Assembly: GCA_009599575.1 (NCBI GenBank) | Contig: VWND01000076.1 | Span: 1,488,001-1,552,000, forward strand | DNA from: Blumeriella jaapii | Lineage: Eukaryota > Ascomycota > Leotiomycetes > Helotiales > Drepanopezizaceae | DNA: 64,000 nt | Direction of reading: 5' to 3' | Shown: positions 1 to 12,262 of the stretch, piece by piece | How positions within the stretch are numbered: the first letter of the stretch is position 1 | Layout of the letters: every line of letters starts with the position of its first letter | Notes under the pieces: model-generated | Databases searched by the model: none | Told to the model about the DNA's origin: nothing | Seen by the model: the letters and a program-made list of their open reading frames with translations, nothing else | Position numbers and translations under genes: made by a program

Positions 1-678
1 CGCTCGGAACGCGTTTGTCTTTTTTCAGGCGGTTTTAAGTAGAGCATGAGCCTTTTTGGCTCTCATTTTTTCAAGTAACTTTATCCTCGTCTTTCATATA
101 TTAAATACCCTTGTGTTCACCCATGATTCCAATCGAGCCTTTGCTCAAAGTATGGCTGCTAACCGAATACAGCTTTTAGAGTTGTACGGTACCAAGATCG
201 AAAGTACTTAAAGCAAGCATCGTGAATTTTCAGGCATCTATCTCGCGCCTTCTTTTGAAGAAGGCTTGGTAAATCTGATTTGATAATAACATCATGTAAT
301 ACGAGCCACTAGGCTCTGTGAGTAAGGTGCACGTGATAGTGCAAGTTAAATATGGGTCAGCGCTTGTTTATTTTCGCTTAGACGGGGAGCATTGGAAGAA
401 TCACAGATTTAAACAGCTATGACGCGTTACTTCCCTCTTATGATAGCCGAGCGCGCGTGAATAAGCGCGTTCCTTTCGTGCTGTGATGGCTGTGAACACG
501 TGAATCAACGCGCTACTTTTGACGCTAGTAAATCACCTTTAGTTGATAAGTTTCTTTCTCTTTCTCCTCGACAATCTCTTCTCTCGATATCAACAACAAC
601 AACATCAATCTCGACGTTCAAACGCACAGAACAACTACACCTTTCACAACAGACACAGATACGATTTCAACAAGCAAG
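1..678. other. AT-rich upstream region, no gene seen
   Basis: I see no convincing coding region here. The last 150 bases before the start codon at 679 are rich in CAA and CT tracts, as is common in fungal 5' leaders, and probably form the leader of the next gene. The sequence before position 480 shows no recognisable motif. Confidence 0.4.
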
Positions 679-2387
679 ATGTCACAGCGAAACGCTTCTC
701 ATATGAAAAAGCGCACCCGCAACAGCACTTCCGCAGACAGCGAGCCACTATTGACCGACGGCTTGTTTGATTTCGTTACCAAAGCCAACCTCGCAGCTCA
801 GGTGATGAACAAAAACTCTCAGTCAAAGGATATCTCTCCCCAGAAGCACTACAGATCTGCTTCAGGTGCAGAGGAACCCCAGACCAAGCGCCTTCGAGTC
901 GAAATTGAGCCTTCCATATTTTGCATCACAGGGGATCCTAATCAGGATGCCAAGAAATCGGCCTGGGAGAGCTTGAGCTGGCGGGATCTAGACTTTGAGG
1001 ATCTTGAGGAGGGAAGAAAGAGCACAGAGGTCGCACAAGTCGACTATGGCCTTACAGACAACACCGCCAACACCTCGACCACTACTGATGACTCAGTCCC
1101 CGCTGACACACCCGAAATCCTCCGGGGACGTCTTGCGGCTCCGAAGTTGCTCTTTACAGCCCCCGAGATAAAGCAAATGGCGCGTTGGATGAAGCTCCAC
1201 CGAACCAACAAGTCTTCAGGCCACAAGCAAGAGTTCGTTGAGGTATGTATTGAAATCGAATTATCTTCTTTGCGTACTTATCATTTGTCTGAAAGAATTG
1301 GGAGCACATCTCATACGATCACCGAGCTTTCTATTCCAGAGGCAATTGCTAACCACGCGTGTCATATAGCTTCTTGAGCGTCTCGGCTTCCAAAATAATC
1401 AACTCACCGCGCGTAATATGGCGCTGCTGAGGAAAAAGACATATGATAAGATGCGTAGCATGGAGATTGCTATGCGCAGATCAGGTGCCATCGCGGAGGG
1501 ATACAACAACTCAATGCTTCACTTTGCGGAGTGGACGAGCACTTGGTTGGCCCCTGGCTGGAATGGCAAGTTCGACAAGCCATCACAGGCGGACTCTGCA
1601 GAGGCTCTGGAGAGAATGCGGGCGATTGGCCTTGCTGCCAACGGCGCGAAGTTAAAGGAGGATTTTTTTGAGCGGGAGTTTCTTGTGGTCGAGGAGCCAA
1701 ACATGCGAGCAATGCCCGTGCAGGATCGTCGTGGTGACAGTGAGGAGAGAGAGGACAGAGAGGACAGAGAGGACAGAGAGGATAGAGAGGACAGAGAGGG
1801 CAGAGAGGACAGAGAGGACAGAGAAGAGACTGGAGGCGCAGACCCCAACAAGTGGCTGTAAGTACATTTGATTCCCCCTTCCACATAGGACACATCCTCC
1901 ACCTTCTGATGCGCCTCAACAATTATATGTTTGATCGAATCATAGCTCTTGGAAATCTCTTTATACGGAGAGCTAACTTGAATCTTGTAGCAACCAGGAT
2001 CTTATCAAGGAGATGATCGATGCCGCGGACTGGAATTTCCGCACCGTAGCTGCCCAAAACCTTGGACTCCACCTTCCTGATCAAGCCATTCTCGCCAACG
2101 ACCCTTTCCCTGGCTACGATTACCTGGGTCCCAACATCATCGCACCCTCTGCCAAGCAAGTCAAGGTCATCGAGGAGAGTCTTCATGACGCGGAGGACGA
2201 CGAGAGTGAGGTGGAATCGTCTCTTGGATCTCGCACCAGTGGAGGGTCTGTTTACAACGCGGAAGACGACGAGAGTAAGGTGGAAGCGTCTCTTGAAACT
2301 CGGAACATGGAGGAGAATCTCTATGATGCGGATGATGATGCGGATGACGATGAGAGGGAGAGAGAGACGTCGGCAGGCAAGGACTAA
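679..2387 (+). CDS. hypothetical protein with Arg-Glu-Asp repeats
   Basis: Three exons (679-1242, 1370-1857, 1991-2387) joined by GT-AG introns give an open frame of 482 codons. I do not recognise the family. The first third is polar and low in complexity. The middle (about residues 189-300) looks helical and has an ordered stretch with several Trp and Phe residues. It is followed by about ten Arg-Glu-Asp triplets encoded by a 9-bp tandem repeat at 1741-1830. The C-terminal 100 residues are strongly acidic, with two similar units built on Ala-Glu-Asp-Asp-Glu-Ser. The ATG at 679 was chosen because it follows a CA-rich leader and opens the longest frame. The acidic tail and charged repeat could suit a nuclear or chromatin role, but that is a guess. 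Confidence 0.6.
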
Positions 2388-4080
2388 GACGGGAATTTGG
2401 TTTGTTCTGAGCAAGGCGATGTACTGGTATCTGGATTGTTTCGCGGGGAGTATTCTACTTTAGCGCTTGGCTTTTTGACGGAGCTGAGCCATGACTTCAT
2501 ATGACCAAATCAATGTCAATTTTCACCTTCTACAAACCACTAAATTTCCAATCATGGAATGGTAACGTGTGGGGAATTTTACTCTAATGAAATCTGCTAT
2601 GAAGTGTCCAGGCTCCTTCAAAACCAGTTAAGATTCTGTGATCCACAAGAATGCGCCCCATGCACGCTGCGTAACTCTCCCCTTGAACGCTGCAGTGAAA
2701 GCTGCTAAACATGCTCGTAAAAAATCATGGATCATGAAAAGAACATGACGATGAACACTTGGTGAGGAGCCCTGAGATCCGATGCTCTAAGCAATACAGT
2801 TAAGAGTCGTCCACACAAAGCTAGATATCCTCTTGTGTATCCGGAAACCCTCTCGGCTCGAAGTCACACTTGCCATGTCATTCCTTTTGCTTAATCCGAA
2901 TATCATGAGTGCGGCGATGATAAGTATGCTGAGTACCTAGATCAAAAGTGCTCTTCCACTGGGAGGTGGCAGACTTCCTCAGAGGCATGAGTGTGAAAGA
3001 AACACACGTCAAGTCTTTCATCGCTTCGACGGCTTCCGAATTCTAAACGAGGCTCTCGGCGCAGGCACTTGCCATGTTCTTGGAAGATTTCAATTTTCCA
3101 ACACCGAATGCTGAAGACTTCCTGGAAAATTTCGAGTAGTCCGGGCGAAAAGTCTTCATTTTCGAGTTCGCACGGCGCTGTAGAACGGCCGCGGTACATG
3201 ATGCTCTCAATTAACTGTTCTGATGAGTACATTACAAACGCGCCATTGAACAGAAGCGTTGGCATTTTATTCCGCTCCGCTTTTGCCATAACCTTAATCG
3301 AGTATATTTCATTGAACAAGATCCTTGACAATCAGCTAAATAGGCATCGAAGATGAAAATTAACTACGGAGATGATAAGACGGCTTTTCCTGGTCAGCAC
3401 GAATCTCAAGGTAACAGATTCTCCCTAGAGATAAGAGAAGCTTTCTCAAATATCCTCTCTTCCTAATTATCACCATGCATTCGCAAGACCCTCCTCTACG
3501 TCTAAGCCGCGAGACCCGGGATCGACAATAAATACTCCCAAGCTCGCTTTAGAATTATATGAGCTGCCTACCAATTGTGTCGTGAGTAGTACAAGCCCAG
3601 ATTGGCTCCATAGTCAGATGCCACAATTTTGGCAATCTGCAGGCTAAAACCTAGAGATTTGGACTCCAGATAGGCTTCGAAGACTCAGCATTTTCGTCCT
3701 GCCATGGGAAAAACACATCCTTTCCTCGATCACTCACACTTTCCCGCCTACTATAGATTTCGGAGTCGATCGCTATTAACATAGGCGACCTTGGGCAGCT
3801 AGCAATTAGCACATCTACCAAATGCGAGCGCAAAGTTATCTGAGAAGCAGAAAACAAGCATATAGACGTTAAGGAATCTTTGGGGGTGTTGTAAAGTGCG
3901 GAGCATGAGGTATTGAAAAATCATCCATTATTCAGAGAATCTGGGTCACCAAATCTCCCGTCAAAGTGTACCTAGGACAGTCCCAACTGATAGAATATTG
4001 AGAACTTTCACAAGCCCTAGACCAACCATTGGCATCCGATCCCAAAATGTTAGCATGTTCAGGCCAAGAAGATCGAGCCT
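2388..4080. other. AT-rich intergenic region
   Basis: Only short open frames are seen. The largest, on the minus strand at 2942-3331, has a faint likeness to BTB-type sequence but no conserved core, so I do not call it. No repeat or RNA gene was recognised. Confidence 0.4.
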
Positions 4081-5349
4081 TCATGTGACCGGCTTGCCAT
4101 CACTCAGGGGTGAAATTTTTCCTGTCGGGCGCCAGAGGTGGCAAGCTGGCTCTCCAGCAGCGTCTTTGAGGTATGTGTGTACGTGGAACTGACATGGCGC
4201 CACCCCGTCCAAATTCTTCAAGTAATCACTTCCTCCAGCACGCTCACATTCGATGCAGTTATCCTTGAACCTACAATGGCGTATTCGGGGATCCTGGCTG
4301 GGAACATATGCTCGAACTGCATCCAAGAAGTCGACCAGAAGCTCATCGTACTTGGTAAGGAGTCTGGGCTAGAAAACCGTGAAGTCAGCACTCGCGCAGC
4401 TGATGATAGAACACGATAGTAGACTCAATATTTCTCAATTTACGTCCCATTCAAGGCATGCTGATTTTACTCCTCACCTAGAGCGAATAAATACCAGAGT
4501 ACACTTACTATGGAACCATCGTGGACGTAATCTTGACTGTGGATATGATAGACCAAGACGCGGCACAAAACTTTCTTAACATTGTACCAGGACCGCTGTT
4601 GACGTAAACGCCTTTGATGAGACTCGATTCTGGTAACTTCTGTATCATGTAAAAGCCGTCTTGGATGTTGTCCATGACCTTATCACGAACCTCAGGAATA
4701 ATTTGGTACCTCTCAAGGAAGACGTAGAAACGAACTAGAATTACCAATTGGGAAGCCTGGACAGTCATCGGACAGTCATGTTGGACAGCTACATTTGTCA
4801 ACTTCCAGATCTCAAAATACCGAGTGAGTTGGCTCACCCGCTATGACATTAGAGTAGATGAGATTGATGAATAGCTTCAGGGCATCCGGATCCTCATTGT
4901 TGAGCATGACTGTGTCGTTACCTGGTCCCTTGTCGCCGCAAACTGTTTCGAGTATACCGCCACACTCTCGGAGAAGGTTTTTGTGGACCGTGTATTTCCG
5001 TCTTCGCGGCTCTTCGCCGACGATCAGAGTTACTACATCAGGACCCATACGGCTCCACAAGTGTTAGATGGTAAGTGGCAGTAAAACAGGGGAGTGCTTA
5101 CTCGCTGATGGTCGGCTTTGGCGCAGTAAACACAGGCAGCAAAGCACCGATAGCCGTTCCACCTCCCTCGCTGCTAACTAAATCTGTATCCAGCTGGCTG
5201 GTTCTGTCCCAGCCGTTGGTAGCGGCATTCTCCTCAGGCGACGTGAAAGAAGGTCCCCCTTGATGTCGGAAGTGTGGGTGCTAAATCCTCCGTGTCAGTC
5301 GTGTGGTTCAAAAAAAAAAAAATACCAGGAACTTGAGTCTTACCGCCAT
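4081..5349 (-). CDS. BTB/POZ domain protein (apparent 1-base frameshift)
   Basis: Five exons on the minus strand fit GT-AG rules: 5344-5349 (only Met-Ala), 5102-5280, 4838-5052, 4509-4788 and 4081-4368. A BTB/POZ fold occupies about residues 64-135: a GPDVVTLIVG strand, then YTVHKNLL and DALKLFINLIYS, typical of the large fungal BTB family. BTB domains mediate dimerisation and often recruit Cullin-3 ligases; the target here is unknown. The C-terminus holds a cysteine group (C258, C264, C267) followed by CQFHVH, possibly a metal site. Exon 4 changes frame near 4553-4556 within a short A/T run. One extra base there gives the natural continuation VYHIHSQDYVHDG and makes the phases of the last intron agree, for a 322-residue protein. 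Likely an assembly indel. The gene diverges from a second BTB gene across 505 bp. Confidence 0.72.
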
Positions 5350-5854
5350 GGTAGTGTTGAGATACCGTGCCAGTAGTGATTATGTTGCTGTTGTTGTTGT
5401 TGTTTTCATACAGGAATTGCGGAAGAGGCTTGAGTGCGATTTGGAAAGCACGCTAGATTTACACCACGTGATTATAACGGAACGCTTTGCTCGTTCGCGT
5501 CCGGCGAAACATCCAAATGACGCTTGAAGGACTCTAAACACGAACTAGCACTCATCACTCGAATCACGGTGCTGAACGGTCAACCCAGACACCAAATAAA
5601 TTCTTCACATGTAGATATGTGATCATGAGCGTCTTCCGACTCTGTTTTACCAGTCTCTGTTCGATTATCACTTCCGCAATCTAAAACCACCAACTCTGAG
5701 ACACTGTCAATCGCATTTAACTCTTCGGATACAGATGTCTTAGTGAAAAATTAACCACTTTGATCCGGCAATAAATCCCAATCCTGCAAGCCGAAGTATA
5801 CAGCATGGCAGCTACAGAATTTCTTCGAGATTGGCATCTTTTGGCACACGTTCT
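5350..5854. promoter_or_regulatory. shared upstream region of two divergent BTB genes
   Basis: The 505 bp between the two BTB start codons must hold both promoters. It contains GTT-rich and A-rich runs but no motif I can name. Confidence 0.4.
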
Positions 5855-6560
5855 ATGATCGCATCGCTCATCTTTTACAGCTCTATGGGGGAGGAGATCT
5901 TAAAAATCGAGGTAGGACGCTTCAAAAGCAAAAGGTTTGTCAGCAAAAAGTTTGTCGCCAATAACCAGCTCCTCCGCGAAAAGTCTGCAAAAGCATGCAA
6001 TAGAGGCTTCCAAGAGATCGAGAAATGCACCATGAATATACCAGGTACGTTGGAAGCCACGCTCTCTTCTATCATAGGAAGAAATATGAAAGCTTAAGTC
6101 TACCTGCTTATCAGCACTCATTTCTTGTAAAAGACGATCCACATGCATTCACGCAATTATCTAACTGGTTCTACAGTTTCACAGTTCTCAAAGGAAAGAC
6201 GGTACACCATCAATAAACCCTCTATAATATGTACATCCTAGTCGATAAGTTACCGCTTCAAAAACTTGCCAACAAAACAATGAACCGAATCAAAGAAAAT
6301 CATACGGCTACATACACAATCCCGTGGGTATTATTTGAGCTATATTGGAATGGTTTTTGACAAGACCTTGATGTTATCTCTTATTCAAATACTCTTGGTT
6401 GTTATTTTGATAATGGCCCACGACTACTGTGCGCTACTGGCCGAAGCTGAAAATCGCTCAAGCCGCGCATTGATAGGTAGAAATGTGCTGACGGATATCT
6501 GGGACGTGGTACGCAAGCGTAGAGATTTTTATAAGGAATTTTACTTGTACTTTACGCTCT
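5855..6560 (+). CDS. BTB/POZ domain protein, partly resolved or decaying
   Basis: The first two exons splice cleanly. Exon 5855-6044 has EEILKIEVGRFKSKRF and ends TMNIP; exon 6134-6201 continues DDPHAFTQLSNWFYS, the usual second half of a fungal BTB domain. The intron 6045-6133 starts GTACGT and ends AAG. A third block, 6242-6327, reads VDKLPLQKLANKTMNRI and fits the helical region after the BTB core. A fourth, about 6430-6560, contains NVLTDIWDVVRKR, resembling the C-terminal helix of this family. The phases of blocks 2 and 3 disagree by one base, and I could not fix the junction to block 4. This is therefore either a gene with another single-base error or a young pseudogene. The end coordinate is approximate. 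Confidence 0.5.
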
Positions 6561-9500
6561 TTTCAATACCGATCTTCCCTAGAGCCTGTCAATATACATA
6601 CAAAACTCGCTTCATATCGACCCATGGAACCGGCTTCTCTCGTCGCACTGCAACATCTTATGTGTCTTTGATTCATCGACCTACCAGGTGTATAATATTC
6701 CCACGTGCTTCATCTTTCTTTACGGCGGAGGTTTGAGGTGTGAGGAGGGGGAATTGTCGGAAAGATGCTTACATGTTTATTTACGCAGCAGCGAGACCTG
6801 TCACCTAAATACATCTCCGGTATCAGGATATTCATCTCAACCTACACCGCCAAGAGAGATGTCGAATCATTTATTAACGCCAGCAGTTGCAACAAATTGA
6901 TAGTCACCCAGAATGCTTCTAGTTCTGAATTGTACGGAAGATTGGTAGCAGCAAGGTCCGGCCATTATAAATCACACGTTGGTGGCCTCTCTGTGAATAG
7001 CGAATCTTGCGGCGCGAATTCCCGGATTCTAGGTGCACTTCTACGAAACTCGAGATTTGTTTGTTTTTCTGAGATGGTTAGAAGGGCAGTTACAAAGAAA
7101 AATCCTTGACGGACTCAAATTCAGGGATAAATAAAGCTGGAAGAAGATGTACCTAAGGTAGACCTATAGTGCTGATGTCTGAACTTAGTTCTCAACGAGA
7201 AATGGTTGTGTGGAGGAGACGAGGAGATTTCCGACGGTGTACATTCTGGTTTTCTCATCTCACTATGGCTCAATGCTAGCAATATTCCGCTCGGAAGGGT
7301 GGCAATACTTCCCAGACACTTTCCTCTCAGATGTGATCTGGAGCTGTAATATGACACTTTACGGGTATGTAGTAATGATACGAGTTCATCGTGTTTTATA
7401 AGTAACACTTATTCAATCAGCATCAAGATACGGCTTAACATTGGATTAAGGTTATGTACATCATAACAAATTGGACACTTGTAATTCACCAGAACGCCCA
7501 ATTCACAGAGAATTCTCACACCAGCCTGTCATGTACTTCCAACGCCTTTCCTCTTCATCGAACTCTTATGAATCTAACTCGTTTAGTAACGTATTTACAG
7601 TACTCGAGCAAATGTCGAGGACTATCACATAATAATGCTCCAAAAATCGCCGAGAAGCTTCCACAAAATGTGTAGATCTGCCCTCATAGTCATTAATTTA
7701 TTCAAAGCCATATCAGGGTGTATTATCCGGCCGCTACTGTAGTTTGAATGTCAAACGTGAAGCCTGTTCCATGGATCGGCAAATGGTAAAGATGTGGTGG
7801 ATGCGCATAGTCCAGACATCGGAATTGCTGACCTCAGCGCCGTCCAATTGTACGTTTAGGGCAACCTAGTGAGGGTGAGCAGCTCTCCTATAGTGCGGAA
7901 AAAGGACATGTAAGACGATGTTCTTCGATTTAGTCTGGATCAAGCCCTCCGGAGAAGCTCTTATAGAAATGTTATTGATTTGCTACGTGATGGGTGTGAC
8001 TCCAAGCTGCTTCGTGGAGAGTCTTTCGAGGCGCAGTCCTTAAGATTGATAGGCAGGCATACTCGTGATTTTGGACGTCGGCCCTTTTGGGGGACACTGG
8101 TGTTTCTTTCGCCAGTTCTCAAGGATGTCACTGGATGACATTAGAAACGTGGGGATTCAAAATTGCTGATTGATATAAAAAACTATTAACCTTACCAACA
8201 AGGAACCCATATTTGCTGCTTGCGTACGCAAATGTACAATTACAAACCGGATTCTATCATTTTGGCAGATGATGATGATGATGATAATATCATTCAATGT
8301 TGGGAGAGGCCGGAAAACCGGCCCTTCAATCTCCCGTGGGATATAATCACGTGACAAGTAAAGGAGAATAAGTCCAAAGTCTACAGCTATCAGAAACGTA
8401 AACCTACGATTGGAGAGAAAGATTTCAAGAGATGTTTGTCGAGATTTTAGTTCCGCGGTAGGGCAGTTTCTTTGTCAAATTAGTGAAGATACTTTATGAC
8501 TTTAGTTAAAAACCTTGAGCTGTCTTCTGAAACAATGTTTGCATATGTTGATAAAACTTGAATACAATTTCGACTGTACTTTCGTTTTACCGTTATCTTT
8601 GCTTTGGTCAAATATGCCGTCGGATCGGCTGTATTTGGTAGAGCGATGATCAGATATCATTCGACCAGATTTTCTATCATTAAGTTATTAATTCTATAAA
8701 CTGTTTCTTGTCGCATTTTCCATTATATTCAATTCTTTTGGAAGCATTAAGATAATGCTTTCGCCAGGAAGATCGTAGTCGTAAATGCGTGGTCAAATAA
8801 AAAACAACCTAGGATCGGCGGTAGAGATTTTTTTAAGAAGTCGCCGCGCGTCGATTGCGTAATTCTGGCTTTTCAGACTTTTTCCCAATGCAACAAAGCC
8901 TTTTTGCCACAAACAAGAACTTGCAGTCGAAATAGTTGAAGGTTTGTATCAGGCATCGCGCACAGGCATTAACTCTAGCCCATGAAGTGGTGGTGGTCAT
9001 CGACGACGATCTTACAACCTGAGGGGCGGCTTATTCCGGCTATAAGAGAAATACCAAATCTCTTGTTTTTGGAAGCGCCGAAACTAGAACGCTTACACAG
9101 TTCGAGAAAACATTAGAGTTGCAATGCAATCTTGGCTGCGACGTACCATTTGTCCTAAATCATTCCGTGTTCTGAGTCAATGAGTCACACCTTCGGAAGG
9201 GGGTAGAAGGAATGTCTTGGATTAACTATCCTCTAAAAGGACTGGTGTCTTAAGGCATAAATCATCTTGCAGTTGCGAAATGTTTAATTTATTTTCATTA
9301 CGCCAGGACAGGCCATAACGAAATTTCGTATTATAGCTACTCCAAATAAAATACCGATTGTTATTTACGAAGTCTTACAGCATTATAATTGGTTTTTCTC
9401 TCACGCGTACGCCAATTGTGAAGTATCTATTGCCATTCTCGGACTAAGCTCGTTATTAATCCTATTCCAAATATCATAAGTTAGAATACGTTTCGTGCCC

Positions 9501-9650
9501 TGACTTTTGGCCGTCGAAATGTAAACAGAAAGGTGTTAGTGCCATTTAAGCGACAACGCTGATTCAATTTTCCAAGACTAATTAATGATCCCGATACGGA
9601 AGCCGCAGCATTCTGGCCCTCACAACAGCACGGATGTTCGTCTTCTCGAA
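6561..9650. other. AT-rich intergenic desert
   Basis: About 3 kb with only short, unconvincing open frames on either strand. A small GAT trinucleotide run lies near 8268-8285. I see no RNA gene, transposon ORF or conserved motif. The composition suggests relic or repeat-derived DNA, but C-to-T mutation (RIP) cannot be judged by eye. Confidence 0.45.
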
Positions 9651-9655
9651 GCCTT

Positions 9656-10006
9656 CCCGTTAAAGTGTACTATGAAAAGAATCTTAAACTCTTCTGGAAA
9701 GCTCTGTAAAGTTTCTAGTTGTACTACAGAAGTAGATCGTTTATCTGTTTTGTCCCCTGTCAAAATAGGGGGGACTGACCTTTAGCCTTTTAATACGTTT
9801 CAAATACATTTTAGTTTGACTCATATACGGAGTACAAAGTCCAATACACGAGATAGCACTAGTAACTTTTCAAGGGTTTAAGCCAGATCCCCCCTCATTT
9901 TGACAAGGGGCAAAAAAGAAAAACGCTCTGCTTCTGTAGTACAACTAGAAACTTTACAAAGCTTTACAGAAGAGTCTAAGATTCTTTTTTTAGTACACTT
10001 TAACGG
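9656..10006. repeat. inverted repeat, 118-bp arms with 115-bp spacer
   Basis: The left arm (9656-9773) and right arm (9889-10006) are reverse complements of each other at roughly 83-85% by eye. Both begin, read inward, with cccgttaaagtgtacta and end beside a G-rich run. The shared stretch gtttctagttgtactacaga is perfectly conserved. The arrangement could form a long hairpin or be a palindromic relic of a mobile element. No transposase is seen nearby. Confidence 0.75.
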
Positions 10007-11354
10007 GATAGCCGGGACGTCAATTCTCCACAAGAAACTTTCTGTAATGGCTCGGTAGCCTTTTGGGCATCCGTGGAACACACAGACCACCATCCGAGGG
10101 TTAGAACTTTCTCCCTTCTGAATGGCTTTAGACAGTAGAGCCAGCCTTTCTACAGGTGAAAATTCTCTTCTTTCTCCATCCAACCTAGGGTTGTTACGCA
10201 TTGCCGTAAATGAAATTTGTCCACGAACGAAGGTTATAGCGGCTCGGGAGAAGAGTAACGACTAACAAGGGATGAAAGGGTAGTCGCGGCTTAACATCAT
10301 GCTATACGCGTAAAGAATATAAGTAGCAGGTAGAAGTAACGCTGGAAGGAAGAAGAAAAAATCTAAAAACAAGCTTCATACGGGAGCGGGTCGACGCGAA
10401 AATCCGTAACCTTTCTCTTAAAAAAACCAGTGATTCCCCTTCTTGCTCTAGCGAGCCTCGATCACAGGGGGAGGAGTAGGCCATTTTTCGTTCTTAACAT
10501 CTCCGGCCAGGCTATGATTGGATTATTAGCGATTGCGCTAGTGGGAAATGTGTAGGAAAATCGGCTGCTCGAAACTGTGATGCGGAAGGTTTTGGGGTTG
10601 TTTCACAAGCTCAAGATAGGAAAGGAGATGCCTTTAAGTTTTCGGCGAGCTGTGGCATGTATCATGATGTAGTAACTTCTCTTAATTGTATACAAATACG
10701 ATGGTATCGATCTGAGATTTCACAACCGGCTCGATACAAGTCTTTGGGCTCTTATTTTACTGAAGAATTTGAATAACATTTATTGTAGATACAGCGTGGA
10801 TGCTTTTGGAACCTGGGTATTGTTCTTCGGAGATACCTCATAGTCTTGTTTCTACCCGTTTTCACTAATAATTATGCGCATTGCTACTTTTTCTCGGAAA
10901 GATAACAGGATGTAAGATATCTTAGACCAGGGTGGGGGAGGGGTTGTTTGCCACCGATTGTGAAACATTCTGACTCTTCTAGAATGCTGATTTTGAATCG
11001 AAACCAAGGATGGAGCATTGTGAGTTTGTAGATTTGTAGACACCCAGTTGTGAATTCCGAAGAAGAAAACCTTGAATCCGACGCTTTTGCAACTTTTGAC
11101 AATCCCGCTCCTCTCGCTCAAAAACTCGCTTGAACAAGACCAGGAAGGTATCCATGAGTGCAAAGCCACCTGATTCCATCTCTCTAGTATCCCATTCCAC
11201 CTTGCTTGAAAAAAAAAAAAAAAAGAAAAGAAAAGCCCATCACGCATATAAAAATGCATTCCCAACACTCCGAGACCTCTTGAGCACCGCCATCTTAGCC
11301 AAAACAAGTCTACGCGAATCATCGTTTCCCATGTCTCTGTATCCACTTTCCTGC
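10007..11354. other. intergenic region, no gene recognised
   Basis: Open frames on the minus strand (10302-10484, 10852-11346) are low in complexity or phenylalanine-rich and show no family likeness. A 15-base A run lies at about 11210-11225. Confidence 0.4.
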
Positions 11355-12262
11355 CTAACCTCTCGTCTCTTTGAGCTTCTGCCTCAACATCGCCAGCTCG
11401 TGCTCCAGCTGCGCTGTCCGCATGTTAGCGTTCTCGAGGTCACGCCGCTGACTGCTCGCCAGCTCCCGCAGCCGTGCCTGGAGCCGCGCGACGTGGTCGC
11501 GTGTGTCCTGGCTCACGGTTGGCTGGCTCCGCCGCTCGCAAGTACGTTTGCGGGCGACTTGGTCGGCGTTCCTACTGTGAAACTCGTGTTAGCTACCGGT
11601 GGTGCGTCTCTCTTCTTCACGCTGAGATAAAAGCAGCTATGCGTTCCTTTGAAAAGGCTCGGTCGGTGTCGAGGAAAAGCGTGATGATAAAATTGCTATT
11701 TCTGCCGCAGTATTCCGAGGGTTCAGGGGAGTAAGCATACCAATCTGGGCTACGTTCACCCGTTCCTATGTTTCGTTGGTGTGGTTCTCTCTAACACATA
11801 TGGGTTGTAAACACGTGGATGTAATGGCGGGTGGTGAGCCTCAGAGATTAAAGACAGTCTGGCGACATACTTCTATGCTTTTCCTCTTTCCTCTTTCCAT
11901 CGCGTGCACCCTCTCCGCTTTTGCCACGCGACTCCATTCTTCGATGGCTCTCTTCTCGTCGTTGATGTCTCAAGCAGCAAGCAATCAGCTTGATACCCCA
12001 AGTACATACACAGATCGCAGCTGGAGGAAAGCTTTGTTCCTTTGTCGAGGCCTCCGACTACAAGATCTCCTGAGAAACGGAGACGCCGAGTGGCAATTTT
12101 GTCAATGTAAGTACTTGAAGATAGTAGCGACGAAAAGTTCCTGGACCTCAACCGCTGTTTGAGAGAAGTGAGCTCGCAGTGAAAGAAGGGTAGAAAGTGC
12201 TGACCAAAGATGGACCAGGCATCGTGGGTATATATGTATCGAGGAAAAGCACGCGACGACAA
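11355..12262 (-). CDS. bZIP-type transcription factor, N-terminus unresolved
   Basis: Four minus-strand blocks join with GT-AG introns and matching phases: about 12262-12010, 11968-11871, 11790-11741 (50 nt) and 11574-11355, ending at a TAG. The last exon encodes a fungal bZIP-like region: a basic stretch RNADQVARKRTCERRSQ, then an amphipathic segment with leucines (VARLQARLRELASS, AQLEHELAMLRQKL) that would form the coiled-coil dimerisation arm. The stop follows 26 residues later. Proteins of this kind bind DNA as dimers in the nucleus. The intron before the last exon has a gctaac branch-like site. No in-frame ATG was identified at the 5' end, so an upstream exon is missing or the gene is broken. 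The joins are my inference. Confidence 0.5.

Noticed and set aside
2942..3331. Possible further BTB gene on the minus strand
   Set aside because: A few residues resemble BTB sequence, but no conserved core or consistent splicing was found.
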